From assembly GCA_024641945.1 (NCBI GenBank), contig JAHECD010000036.1, positions 1 to 39,302 on the forward strand: a stretch of DNA of 39,302 nucleotides, read 5' to 3'. The DNA comes from Rubrivivax sp. (GTDB lineage Bacteria; Pseudomonadota; Gammaproteobacteria; Burkholderiales; Burkholderiaceae_C). The translations under genes and the position numbers were made by a program. Shown piece by piece: positions 1 through 8,139 of the stretch. Position 1 is the first letter of the stretch; every line of letters starts with the position of its first letter. Under the pieces are notes generated by a model that made no database searches, was not told the origin of the DNA, and saw only the letters and a list, made by a program, of their open reading frames with translations.

Positions 1-620
1 TTCGACACGAACATCAGCACCACGATGCCCAGCACCACCACGCCCAGCAGCATCTGGACCACGTTGGCCGGCATGGCCAACCCCAGCATCGCACCGCCGA
101 TGGAACTGGCCGACGCCAGCACGGCCAGCGGCAGTGCCAGACGCAGGCTGCCCAGCCCGCTGCGCAGCAGCATCGGCCCGGCAGACAACGCGCTGGCCAG
201 CGCAACCAGCAGGCCCGCGCCCCGAACGAAGTCGAGGTGGAACGGAAAGAACCCACCGACGATCGGCACGAACAACGTGCCGCCGCCGATGCCCGCCGGC
301 ACCGCCACGATGCCCATGACGAAGCAGACGAGAAACAGCGCGAGGGGCCATGCCCACCACGGCATCAGGCTGCTGGCTGACGGGTCGGCGGCATGGGCCG
401 ATGCCGCGCAGAGACACAGCAAGCCGCCGATGAGGGCCGTGCGCCGCAGCGTCGCGCGCAGCGGCATGTCGCGGACAGCAACCGGGCGCGTCGCTTGCGG
501 GCGCAGGGGCACCGCGCCCGACAGAGGGGCGTCGACCCATGGCGGTGCGTTCAGGGCGTGCAGCGGTGGGGCCGGCATCGGTGTTGTGGGTCTGCGCGGC
601 CGCAACGCGCAGCCTTTCAT
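1..620 (-). CDS. TauE/SafE-family membrane anion exporter, N-terminal part
   Basis: The gene runs off the left edge, so only about the first 206 codons are present. The reading frame gives a proline-rich N-terminus, then a signal-like hydrophobic stretch ending near AASAHAAD, then several membrane segments. It contains the glycine-rich turn VPAGIGGGTLFVPIVGG, which is typical of TauE/SafE (sulfite, sulfoacetate or other organosulfur anion export). The start at 620 was chosen because TTGGAGACTC precedes the ATG at good spacing. An in-frame ATG at 467 would begin directly at the signal-like segment but has no ribosome site. The neighbourhood of sulfur-oxidation genes makes export of sulfite or a related anion plausible, but the substrate is inferred. 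Confidence 0.8.
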   Translation of the reverse strand, partial: MKGCALRPRRPTTPMPAPPLHALNAPPWVDAPLSGAVPLRPQATRPVAVRDMPLRATLRRTALIGGLLCLCAASAHAADPSASSLMPWWAWPLALFLVCFVMGIVAVPAGIGGGTLFVPIVGGFFPFHLDFVRGAGLLVALASALSAGPMLLRSGLGSLRLALPLAVLASASSIGGAMLGLAMPANVVQMLLGVVVLGIVVLMFVS

Positions 621-662
621 GAGTCTCCAACCGCATTAGGCGCAAATGCCCCTTGCAGCGTC

Positions 663-679
663 TACTCCCGCGGCGGGTA
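663..679. promoter_or_regulatory. Imperfect 7-3-7 inverted repeat upstream of the exporter gene
   Basis: The sequence reads TACTCCC, GCG, GCGGGTA. It lies 43 bases upstream of the exporter start and downstream of the Fe-S protein gene. The arms match at most positions and both outer ends read TAC/GTA, as in the heptamers bound by NarL-type regulators. A NarL-type regulator is encoded at 4180. Binding is a guess. Confidence 0.3.
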
Positions 680-750
680 ATGGCGCCGTAGCCCAAATGG
701 GGGATGGATCCACCGGGCGCCATCGCCCGCCCACAGCGGCGTTCGGCGCG

Positions 751-2067
751 CTACGCCCCCTGCACGTCATCGACCAACTGGTCCGCCACCAGTTCGAGCA
801 GGCTCTCGGTCGCGCGGTCCCAGTGTGCATGCTTGGCACCCATGTCCAGCGTGATGCGGCACTGCCCGCAACTGGTGACCAGGCGCTGCGCGCCGGTCGC
901 CTCGATCTGCTGCTTCTTCAGTTCGAAGACACGGTGGCGCAACGGGGCCGCCCGCTGGTTGGACACCACGCCGCCGCCGCCGCCACAGCACAGCCCCGTG
1001 AGGCCATGGTCGCGCAGCTCGATCACCTCGACACCCAGCGCCGCGAGCACGCGGCGGGCGGCGGCCTCGAGCCCGCCGCGGCGCACGATCTGGCACGGGT
1101 CATGAAACGTCGCGCTACCGCCCAACGGCCGCAACTTGATCCGGCCGGCAGCGATCAGCTCGTCCAGATACTCGGTCATGTGGATCACCCGCACCGGCAA
1201 GGTCTCGCCATACCAGCGCGCGGCCTCCCAGCGCGCCGCGCCGTACGCGTGCCCGCATTCGGGCAGCAGCACGGTGTGCGCGCCGATCTTCACCGCGGTG
1301 TCGATGAGGGAGCGTGTCAGGCGCTCCTGCAACTCGACATCGCCGTTGTTGAAGCCGATGTTGGACGCGTCGAAACCGCCCTGGTGCATCGTCCAGCGTG
1401 CGCCGACTTGGTTGAGGATCCGGGCGGCGTCGGCCAGCGCCTTGGTGTGCTCGACGAGCTCCGCGGGCGCCGCGGTCACCAGGATGTCGGCGGCGGGCAG
1501 GTCGCAGGGAATCGGCACGCCATGCTCGGCCGAGACTTCGGCCAGGATGTCGGGCAGGTCCTCCGCCGGCGTGGCCGGGCTGCCCCATTGCCGGGCCGTG
1601 CGGTCCATCAAGGCCAGGCGGTCGGGCACCAGCCCCGCCTTGAACATGCCGTGCCGCGTGGCACGCACGAGCTCCGCGATGTCGATGCCCATCGGGCAGA
1701 TCGTCGTGCAGCGGCCGCACATGGTGCAGGAGTCGTAGACGAGCTCCTGCCATTGCTCGAGGTCCTCGACGGTCAGCTTGCGCGCCAGCCCGAGCACACG
1801 CAGCAGCGGCGCGAACGGGCTCGCCTCGCGCTGGTAGGCCCGGCGCAGCGGCTCGAGCTTGTACGCCGGCGTGTACTTCGCGTCGCCGGTGCTCAGGTGG
1901 AAGTGGCAGGCCTGCGCGCACAGGCCACAGCGCACACACGATTCCAGGTGCAGTGCCGCCGTCGGGCCGAAGTCGCCCACGAAGCTGCGCAGGGCGGCGT
2001 CGAGCCGCGTTTCGTCATTCTGTTCGCCCTGGCGGTCGAATGCAGGGTGGAGCGCAGCAGTACTCAC
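751..2067 (-). CDS. DsrK/HdrD/GlpC-like iron-sulfur protein with two CCG domains
   Basis: This 438-residue soluble protein probably passes electrons between a membrane cytochrome b and a thiol/disulfide or other soluble partner. Two [4Fe-4S] motifs are visible (Cys44, 47, 50, 54 and Cys114, 117, 120, 124). They are followed by CCG-domain signatures: FHDPC, GLCCGGGGG and a final CGQC. This is the layout of DsrK, HdrD and GlpC. It begins with GTG at 2067, 58 bases after the stop of the NarI-like cytochrome gene, so the pair is probably one operon. It resembles a shortened DsrK and is clearly distinct from the dsrK at 13933-15429. The physiological substrate cannot be told from sequence. Confidence 0.85.
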   Translation of the reverse strand: MSTAALHPAFDRQGEQNDETRLDAALRSFVGDFGPTAALHLESCVRCGLCAQACHFHLSTGDAKYTPAYKLEPLRRAYQREASPFAPLLRVLGLARKLTVEDLEQWQELVYDSCTMCGRCTTICPMGIDIAELVRATRHGMFKAGLVPDRLALMDRTARQWGSPATPAEDLPDILAEVSAEHGVPIPCDLPAADILVTAAPAELVEHTKALADAARILNQVGARWTMHQGGFDASNIGFNNGDVELQERLTRSLIDTAVKIGAHTVLLPECGHAYGAARWEAARWYGETLPVRVIHMTEYLDELIAAGRIKLRPLGGSATFHDPCQIVRRGGLEAAARRVLAALGVEVIELRDHGLTGLCCGGGGGVVSNQRAAPLRHRVFELKKQQIEATGAQRLVTSCGQCRITLDMGAKHAHWDRATESLLELVADQLVDDVQGA

Positions 2068-2125
2068 TGTGCCGCCCTTCGCGCTGCGCGCTCCGGCACG
2101 AGCGCTTGGGAGCGGCCCGGCGCGC

Positions 2126-2809
2126 TCATATCCGGACTCCCCGATGACGGAACCGTATGCCGGTGGCGCCGCGCGAGAAGGCGAACAGCACCGCGTGCAT
2201 CAGCTTGCCGAACGGAAACCAGATCATCAGCAACTCCAGCGACAACAGGTGAACGGCCAGCGGCGCGCGGTAGATCACGTGGTCGCGCAGCAGCACGGCG
2301 TCGGACGGCCCGGCCATCACCGCCATGCCGGTGAAGATGGGCAGGAAGGTCACGGCCCAGCTGATGAGGTCGTCGGGACGCGAGATCTGCCGGAGCACCG
2401 GGTCTGCCACGCGCAGCCAGAGTGCGATCAGCAGCGTCAGCATCGTGACGGCCGACGCCAGCACCATGACCACGTCGGGCAGCGCGGGCCAGCCGACGCC
2501 CACCAGCCGCTGCACGAAGGCAATGTGCGGCGCATAGCCGAAGACGATCAGCACGAGTCCGACGTGGAACGCATACGCGTTGAAGCTGCGAATCCTGGCC
2601 GACGGGCCGAAGGCGCTGCGTGGCCACAGTCCGCTGGCAATGGCCTCGAATGCGGCACGCGTTTTCGAAGGCGCGCCTTCGCGAGGCGCCGACAGGTCAG
2701 GCCGCGCCGGCCGCCTCAGCACACCGATGAGGCGCCAGAGTGTGCCGAGCGCGAGAACCGCGAGCGCGAACGCCCATCCGGGGCCGCGCGCGAAATCGAG
2801 AAGGTCCAT
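2126..2809 (-). CDS. NarI/DsrM-like membrane cytochrome b subunit
   Basis: This 227-residue membrane protein has about five hydrophobic segments (near residues 8-30, 75-95, 105-130, 145-165 and 185-210). It contains histidines in or near membrane segments (for example FNAYAFHVG and AVHLLSLELL) that could bind heme b. It has the NarI/DsrM gamma-subunit pattern, ending in a segment like LMIWFPFGKLMHAV. It would exchange electrons with the quinone pool and pass them to the Fe-S protein encoded just downstream. The start at 2809 has AGGAG nine bases upstream. An open frame continues further upstream, but that part is non-coding in appearance and overlaps the divergent kinase gene. Confidence 0.85.
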   Translation of the reverse strand: MDLLDFARGPGWAFALAVLALGTLWRLIGVLRRPARPDLSAPREGAPSKTRAAFEAIASGLWPRSAFGPSARIRSFNAYAFHVGLVLIVFGYAPHIAFVQRLVGVGWPALPDVVMVLASAVTMLTLLIALWLRVADPVLRQISRPDDLISWAVTFLPIFTGMAVMAGPSDAVLLRDHVIYRAPLAVHLLSLELLMIWFPFGKLMHAVLFAFSRGATGIRFRHRGVRI

Positions 2810-2891
2810 GGCCGACTGCTCCTGTGATGGGTCCAGCCCAATGCTCTGCCGGTCCCTGGATGCACCATAGGCACCTGACTCGCAGCCAAGG

Positions 2892-2905
2892 TTGACGGGG
2901 GTCAA
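2892..2905. promoter_or_regulatory. FNR/DNR-like box in the divergent promoter
   Basis: TTGAC, four G residues, then GTCAA form a perfect 5-4-5 palindrome close to the FNR/ANR/DNR consensus (TTGAT-N4-ATCAA). It lies 83 bases upstream of the cytochrome b gene start and 88 bases upstream of the kinase start, so it could control either direction. Oxygen- or NO-responsive control is inferred from the motif alone. Confidence 0.5.
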
Positions 2906-2992
2906 TCGCCGCCGTCGGGACGGGCGGGCGGGTGATGGCATCGGGTCGAGGCGGATGGCAAAGTCCGGTAGGAAAGGGTTGAATGCCGCTTC

Positions 2993-4180
2993 ATGTCCCA
3001 CCTTGCCACCCCCACTGCTGCGCCTGTCCCGCCCGCCGGGTTTCTGGCCGAGATTGCCGCGGGGCTGGCCGGTGGCAGCGAGCCCGGTGCGTTGCTCGAG
3101 CGCTTTCTCGATCCCATCATTCGCCTGGCCGGTGCACAGTCCGGCACCGTGCGGGTGCTGTCCGACGCGGGCGATCAGCTTCAACTGGTCGGCGCCCGTG
3201 GCCTGCCGGCACATTTGTGCGGCGAAGGTGACGTCGTCGACCGGCACTGCGGCCATTGCGGTGCGGCGGTCGACAACGCCGGTCCGGTATGGGCGGCCGA
3301 TCTGCGCTCCTGCGCCGAGCGAACCGGCAACGCCTATTTCGGCACGCAAGGCCAGGGTCTGCTGGCCGTGCCCTTGCGGCACCGCGGGCGCACGCTCGGT
3401 GTCTACACGCTGCACTTTGCCGACGGGCAGGCCCCGCCGCCCGAGATCCAGGCCGTGCTCGGGTCGGTGGGCGAACTGCTCGGTCTGGCGTTGAACAACG
3501 CCCGTCTCGAGCAGGAGCGCCTGCGCAGCACGCTGCTGCGCGAGCGCCAGGCCATGGCGGCAGACGTGCACGACTCGCTGGCGCAGTCGCTGGCCTTCGT
3601 CAAGATGCGCCTACCGCTGCTGCAGGATGCCTTGCGCGCGCACGACGACAAACGCGCCCTGGGCTACTGTGACGACGTGCGCGGCGCCATCACGCAGGCG
3701 CACGCCAGCCTGCGCGGCATCATCACGCAACTGCGCACGCCGATGGACCCGCAAGGCCTCGTGCATGCACTGGGCGCCTCCGCCGATAATTTCCGCCGCA
3801 GCACCGGCACCGAGCTGGACTTCATCAACGATTTCCCCGGCCTGAGCCTGCCTCCCGAACAGGAATCCCAGTTGTTCCATATCGTCCAGGAAGCCTTGAC
3901 CAACGTGGCGCGCCATGCCGGTGCGCAGCATGCGTGGTTGTATATCGGGCCCGCCGACGACGGCCGGCTGCAGGTCCTCATCGACGACGACGGCAGCGGT
4001 CTTCCCGACCAGGCCGCCGGCGGTTCGCACTACGGCATGGACATCATGCTCGACCGCGCGAGCCGGGCCGGCGGCCAGCTCGAAGTCGGCGCCCGCCAGG
4101 GCGGTGGCACGCGCGTGCGCCTGACGCTGCCCCTGCCAGCCGCGGCCGAACGGCGCCCCGTGCAACCGGGAGCCGCCTGA
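2993..4180 (+). CDS. Soluble GAF-domain sensor histidine kinase, NarX/NreB type
   Basis: This 395-residue protein has no membrane segment. Residues about 15-170 look like a GAF domain with a cysteine cluster (Cys76, then HCGHCG near residues 85-90, and a Cys in DLRSCAER). The HisKA_3 box follows, with phospho-acceptor His193 in MAADVHDSLAQSL. A HATPase domain comes last (HIVQEALTNVARHA, then DDGSG and GGSHYGMDIM). This is the NarX/NreB/LiaS-type kinase architecture. The cysteines could carry an Fe-S cluster or act as redox thiols, as in some relatives, but this is not certain. Its stop codon overlaps the start of the response regulator by one base (TGATG), so the two are translationally coupled. 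Confidence 0.9.
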   Translation: MSHLATPTAAPVPPAGFLAEIAAGLAGGSEPGALLERFLDPIIRLAGAQSGTVRVLSDAGDQLQLVGARGLPAHLCGEGDVVDRHCGHCGAAVDNAGPVWAADLRSCAERTGNAYFGTQGQGLLAVPLRHRGRTLGVYTLHFADGQAPPPEIQAVLGSVGELLGLALNNARLEQERLRSTLLRERQAMAADVHDSLAQSLAFVKMRLPLLQDALRAHDDKRALGYCDDVRGAITQAHASLRGIITQLRTPMDPQGLVHALGASADNFRRSTGTELDFINDFPGLSLPPEQESQLFHIVQEALTNVARHAGAQHAWLYIGPADDGRLQVLIDDDGSGLPDQAAGGSHYGMDIMLDRASRAGGQLEVGARQGGGTRVRLTLPLPAAAERRPVQPGAA

Positions 4181-4836
4181 TGCCCGCGCCACGCATCGTG
4201 CTCGTGGACGACCACGCGCTGTGCCGCAACGGCCTGTCCGACCTGCTCACCCACCGCGGTGGCATGGAGGTGCTGGCGGCACTCGCCGACCCCGACGCAC
4301 TCATCACGGTACTGCGCGAGCAGCAGCCCGACCTGGTCGTGCTCGACCTGCGCATGCCGGCGATCGACGGCCTGGCGCTGCTGCGCCGCATCCGCGCCGA
4401 AGGCATCGACACGCCGGCACTGATCCTCACGATGAGCGATTCAGAGACCGATCTGTCGGCGGCCCTGCGTGCGGGCGTGAGGGGCTATCTGCTCAAGGAC
4501 ATGGAGCCCGAGGACGTGATCGCGGCCATCGGCAATGCGGCGCGCGGCGAGCTCACGGTGGCGCCTGCAATGACGCTCAAGTTGGCCCAGTTGCTGCAAT
4601 CCGGCTCCAAGGGCAACGACCGGCGGGGCATGCTCGCCTCGCTGACCGAGCGCGAGCGCGAGATCCTCGACCACCTGGCGCGCGGCGAGAGCAACAAGAC
4701 GATCGCGCGCGCGCTCGACATCAGCCACGACACCGTGAAGCTGCACGTGCGCCACATCCTGTCCAAGCTCAACCTGAGCTCGCGCGTCGAGGCTGCGGTC
4801 TTTGCGGTGGAAGCGCGCTCGGCTGGCGAGCGCTGA
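4180..4836 (+). CDS. NarL/LuxR-family response regulator
   Basis: This 218-residue protein has an N-terminal receiver domain (acidic pair in VLVDDH, phospho-acceptor Asp56 in VVLDLRMP, conserved Lys in GYLLKDM). The C-terminal LuxR-type helix-turn-helix starts at LTEREREILDHLARG and runs through NKTIARALDISHDTVKLH. It is the partner of the kinase immediately upstream. The gene converges on the end of the dsr operon, 37 bases away. Likely targets are nearby sulfur genes, the DsrMK-like pair or the exporter, but no target is proven by the sequence. Confidence 0.92.
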   Translation: MPAPRIVLVDDHALCRNGLSDLLTHRGGMEVLAALADPDALITVLREQQPDLVVLDLRMPAIDGLALLRRIRAEGIDTPALILTMSDSETDLSAALRAGVRGYLLKDMEPEDVIAAIGNAARGELTVAPAMTLKLAQLLQSGSKGNDRRGMLASLTEREREILDHLARGESNKTIARALDISHDTVKLHVRHILSKLNLSSRVEAAVFAVEARSAGER

Positions 4837-4873
4837 AATCGCGGCAGCGTGGCCCGTCGCGTCCCAGGGGGAT

Positions 4874-5392
4874 TCAGGGGCAGGACGACCAGTCGCCCGG
4901 CACCTTTCCCACGAGCAGCAGGAAATTGGCGAACGGGCCCATGTTGCCCATCGCCTCCATCTTGGGACCCTCGAACTGGAGCGCACCGAACATCATGGCG
5001 CGCATCGGGCCGTACTGGCCGGCGCCCATCTCGCGCCAGTGCGGCGACTGCGCCCACATCAGGTAGTCGGCATGGCCGTCGAGCTGCGCCGTGCGGGCGC
5101 CGCCACCGTAGGTGCATTGCGCCTTGCCCTCCTTCAGCGCGATCTGCATCTCGATGCGCGCACTCTTGGGACAGTCGGCGCGGTAGACCTGCATCGCCTT
5201 GAAACCGCGGCCGGCATCGTTCTTGATCCAGCCCGACTCGACCAGCTTGTCGGTCAGCGTCGCATCGGCATTCCAGGCGCTGCACATCGACTGCGCCCAG
5301 GGCGTCGACATTGCAACGGCGGGCGCCTGGGCGAAGACCGCAGACGTGGCCAGCGACGCCACCGCGACGACCAAGCAAGAGAGACGTTTCAT
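4874..5392 (-). CDS. Exported SCP2-like (sterol-carrier-fold) protein at the end of the dsr operon
   Basis: The 172-residue product begins with a clear Sec signal peptide (MKRLSCLVVAVASLATSAVFAQ) cleaved near residue 21. The mature part has three Cys residues in the first two thirds and one just before the C-terminus (SSCP). It ends in a segment with GPMRAMMFGALQFEGPK and MEAMGNMGPF, which looks like the lipid-binding SCP2 fold with an unusual richness in Met and Gly. It starts three bases after the cobA stop, so it belongs to the dsr transcript. A periplasmic role in sulfur-globule or lipid handling is conceivable, but nothing in the sequence proves it. The SCP2 call is moderate. Confidence 0.7.
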   Translation of the reverse strand: MKRLSCLVVAVASLATSAVFAQAPAVAMSTPWAQSMCSAWNADATLTDKLVESGWIKNDAGRGFKAMQVYRADCPKSARIEMQIALKEGKAQCTYGGGARTAQLDGHADYLMWAQSPHWREMGAGQYGPMRAMMFGALQFEGPKMEAMGNMGPFANFLLLVGKVPGDWSSCP

Positions 5393-5395
5393 CGT

Positions 5396-6247
5396 TCAGA
5401 CCTGTGCAGTGTTGTTCGAAGTGGTCGCGGTCGTCCGGGCGCCATCGGCCTCGGCGCGCCACACGAGTTCGTCGCGCAGCTTCACGACCTCGCCCACGAT
5501 CGTGAGGCACGGTGACGCAAGGCCTTCGCGCGCCACGGCAGCGGCCAGGGTCGCGAGCGTGGCGCACACCACCTGCTGCGATTCGAGCGTGCCGTTGGCG
5601 ACCACGGCCGCCGGCCAGTCGGCCGGAAGGCCGTTCGCGACGAGCTGTGCACAGATGTCCGGCAGGCCCGACAGCCCCATGTAGATCACGACGGTCTGGC
5701 GCGGCCGCGCGAGTGCCGGCCAATCGAGATTGCAGCTACCGTCCTTCAGGTGCCCGGTGACGAAGGTACAGCTCTGCGCATGGTCGCGGTGCGTGAGGGG
5801 AATGCCGGCGTAGCTCGACACACCGCAGGCGGCCGTGATGCCCGGCACGACCTCGAACGGCACGCCTTCGGCGGCCAGCACCTGCAACTCCTCGCCGCCA
5901 CGGCCGAAGACGAACGGGTCGCCTCCCTTCAGCCGAACGACGCTGCGGCCCTCACGCGCCAGCCGCACCAGCATCGTGTTGATGCCCTCCTGCGGCACGC
6001 TGTGGCGGCTGCGCTCCTTTCCCACGTACACGCGCTCGACGTCGGCGCCGATCAGCTCCAGGACGCCCGGGCCGACCAGGTGGTCGTACACCACCACGTC
6101 GGCGTGGGCGAGCAGGCGTGCCGCACGCAGCGTGAGCAGGTCGGGATCGCCCGGCCCGGCGCCGACAAGATAGACCTTGCCGCAGGCGGCGCGGCAGGCC
6201 GCCACCATGGCGGGGATATCGACGAAGGAGTTCATTTGCAGGTCCAT
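5396..6247 (-). CDS. cobA: Uroporphyrinogen-III C-methyltransferase (SUMT)
   Basis: The enzyme methylates uroporphyrinogen III at C2 and C7 with S-adenosylmethionine to give precorrin-2, the branch point to siroheme, which DsrAB needs. Family motifs are [12 protein letters not shown] near the N-terminus, [17 protein letters not shown] in the middle and [11 protein letters not shown] further on. At about 283 residues it is the stand-alone methyltransferase, without the dehydrogenase/ferrochelatase half of CysG. The start is uncertain between 6247 (MDLQMNSF) and 6235 (MNSF), and neither has a strong ribosome site. It lies in the dsr operon after dsrR. Confidence 0.92.
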   Translation of the reverse strand: MDLQMNSFVDIPAMVAACRAACGKVYLVGAGPGDPDLLTLRAARLLAHADVVVYDHLVGPGVLELIGADVERVYVGKERSRHSVPQEGINTMLVRLAREGRSVVRLKGGDPFVFGRGGEELQVLAAEGVPFEVVPGITAACGVSSYAGIPLTHRDHAQSCTFVTGHLKDGSCNLDWPALARPRQTVVIYMGLSGLPDICAQLVANGLPADWPAAVVANGTLESQQVVCATLATLAAAVAREGLASPCLTIVGEVVKLRDELVWRAEADGARTTATTSNNTAQV

Positions 6248-6269
6248 CGGTTGGGTTCGGCGGTTTCGA

Positions 6270-6647
6270 TCAGCCACCGCATTGGCGGCAGGCACCGCTG
6301 CCGCAACCACCACCACCACCACCACCAGCCTGCGGTGCGGAGGCGCCGTCGGCCGCGGCTCTCTCCTCGACGGGCAGGAAGATGAAGTCGAAGTGGCCCG
6401 GTGCCACCTCGACATAGTCGAGCACGGTGCCGGCCAGCAGCGGTTTGCTTGGCGCGCCGACGAGCACCGTGAGCCCGTCGAAGACGGCGGGCTCGTCGTC
6501 CTCGCGCGCTTCGTCGAAGCCCATGCCGTAGTCGAGCGATCCGTCCGACATCTGGCGTGCGGCGACACGCAGGCCCATGCCGACGGCGTCGCTGCGTTCG
6601 GCGGCGGCCAGGATCTCCTGCGCGGCCGCGGTGGTGACGTTGAACAT
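6270..6647 (-). CDS. dsrR: DsrR, IscA-like A-type scaffold homologue
   Basis: The 125-residue protein has the IscA/HesB fold pattern (N-terminal [12 protein letters not shown], then [20 protein letters not shown]). The first IscA cysteine, normally in a GGCSG-type turn, is absent, as known for DsrR of purple sulfur bacteria. The C-terminus carries a run of seven glycines followed by CGSGACRQC, so three cysteines sit on a flexible tail instead of the usual CGCGSSF. In Allochromatium, DsrR affects dsr expression after transcription. Start 6647 was chosen because AAGGA lies eight bases upstream; ATG at 6656 is possible. The gene follows dsrN. Confidence 0.82.
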   Translation of the reverse strand: MFNVTTAAAQEILAAAERSDAVGMGLRVAARQMSDGSLDYGMGFDEAREDDEPAVFDGLTVLVGAPSKPLLAGTVLDYVEVAPGHFDFIFLPVEERAAADGASAPQAGGGGGGGCGSGACRQCGG

Positions 6648-6699
6648 CGGGTTCATCCTTTGATCGTTTGCGGTGTGGGCGCCATTCCGGCAGCGGCCG

Positions 6700-8139
6700 T
6701 CACGGGGCCGCCACCGCGCAGGCGGCTGCGACATCGACCGCCGCTCGCGCGGCGCGGCGGTCGCGGTGCTTGCGCACGAAGTCGACGAAGCGCGGCACCC
6801 AGCCGCCACCCGCGTCCGAACGCAGGTGCGCGTACGACGCGAGCACGTTGTGCACACACACGCCGTCGTGCACGCCGTCGATGCCATGCCCGCGCTGCAC
6901 GCGGTAGGCCATGCCGACGCCGGGGTCGAGGTGGTCGAGGCTCGAATGGTGGAACTCGTGCCCGCGCAGGACGCCGGCGGAACCCGCGCCCCACGGCATC
7001 TGCGCGGTCTCCTGCAACTGCACGTAGCCGCGGCCGACCGGGCGTGCATGCATCACGGCGTCGCCGGGGATCGCGCCGACCATGCGCGCGGTGCGCCCCT
7101 GCCAGGTGATGCTGCGCGCGAGGTACATCAGGCCGCCGCATTCGGCGTAGGTCGGCAGGCCGTCCTCGATGGCCTCGCGCAGCGCCGTGCGCAGCGCGGC
7201 GTTCGCCTCGAGTTCGTCCATGCAGGCCTCGGGAAAACCGCCGCCGATGAACAGGCCGTCGAGCGCCGGCAGGCGTTGATCGTGCAGGGTGTCGATGGGC
7301 ACGATCTCGGCGCCGGCGGCCTCGAGCGCCGCCAGGTCGTCGGGGTAGTAGAAGCCGAAGGCGCGGTCGCGCGCGATGCCGATGCGCAGGTCGGGACGGC
7401 GCGGGCGAGACGCCGGCGCAGGCACCGTTGCCGCCATGGGCGAGGCGGCGGCGGCCAAGGCCCGGATACGCGCCAGGTCGACCTGCGCGCCGACGATGCG
7501 GCCGATCGCCCGCACACGCTCCTGCGCGTCGCCCACCTCGGCGCAAGGCATCAGGCCCAGATGGCGCTCCATCACCCGCAGGCGCTCGTCTTCGGCCACG
7601 GCGCCGAGCACCGGCACGTCGGTGTAGTGCTCGATCACCGCGCGCAGCTTGGCCTCGTGGCGCGAACCGCCCACGCGGTTGAGCACCACGCCGCCGATGT
7701 GGATGTCGCGCTCGAACGCCTGGTAGCCCAGGATCAAAGGCGCGATGCCGCGGGTCATTCCGCGGGCGTCGATGACGAGCAGCACCGGCAGCCCGAGCTG
7801 GCGCGCCACGGCGGCATTGCTGTTGCTGCCGTCGAGCGCTAGACCGTCGTACAGGCCCTTGTTGCCTTCGACCAGCGCCAGATCGGCGCCGTGCAGGCCC
7901 TGCGCGAAGCAGCCTTCGAGCGCCGCGCCGTCCATCAGGTGCGGATCGAGGTTGAAGCAGGGCCGGCCCGCGGCGCGCTCGAGCCACATCGGGTCGATGT
8001 AGTCGGGCCCCTTCTTGTACGGCTGCACCGCTACGCCCTGCGCCGAGAAGGCGGCGCACAGGCCGACCGACACCGTGGTCTTGCCCGAGGACTTGTGCGC
8101 GGCGGAGACGAGCAGGCGGTGCATGGCTGGCCGTTGCAT
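6700..8139 (-). CDS. dsrN: DsrN, cobyrinic acid a,c-diamide synthase-like siroheme amidase
   Basis: The 479-residue protein has an N-terminal P-loop amidoligase domain (SAAHKSSGKTTVSVGL, then PYKKGPDYIDP) and a C-terminal class I glutamine amidotransferase-like domain (AECGGLMYL, with a His in GHEFHHSS). This is the CbiA/CobB architecture. In dsr operons it is thought to amidate siroheme for DsrAB. Its ATG overlaps the dsrP stop by one base (TGATG), which fixes the start at 8139 and couples the genes; a second ATG at 8124 is also in frame. Confidence 0.93.
   Translation of the reverse strand: MQRPAMHRLLVSAAHKSSGKTTVSVGLCAAFSAQGVAVQPYKKGPDYIDPMWLERAAGRPCFNLDPHLMDGAALEGCFAQGLHGADLALVEGNKGLYDGLALDGSNSNAAVARQLGLPVLLVIDARGMTRGIAPLILGYQAFERDIHIGGVVLNRVGGSRHEAKLRAVIEHYTDVPVLGAVAEDERLRVMERHLGLMPCAEVGDAQERVRAIGRIVGAQVDLARIRALAAAASPMAATVPAPASRPRRPDLRIGIARDRAFGFYYPDDLAALEAAGAEIVPIDTLHDQRLPALDGLFIGGGFPEACMDELEANAALRTALREAIEDGLPTYAECGGLMYLARSITWQGRTARMVGAIPGDAVMHARPVGRGYVQLQETAQMPWGAGSAGVLRGHEFHHSSLDHLDPGVGMAYRVQRGHGIDGVHDGVCVHNVLASYAHLRSDAGGGWVPRFVDFVRKHRDRRAARAAVDVAAACAVAAP

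Noticed and set aside
646..2334. A 562-codon plus-strand frame opposite the Fe-S protein gene
   Set aside because: No domain is recognisable, and the minus strand shows two perfect [4Fe-4S] motifs and CCG signatures.
6300..6330. A CCACCA tandem repeat as a microsatellite or regulatory repeat
   Set aside because: On the minus strand it encodes the polyglycine tail of DsrR in frame, so it is explained as coding sequence.
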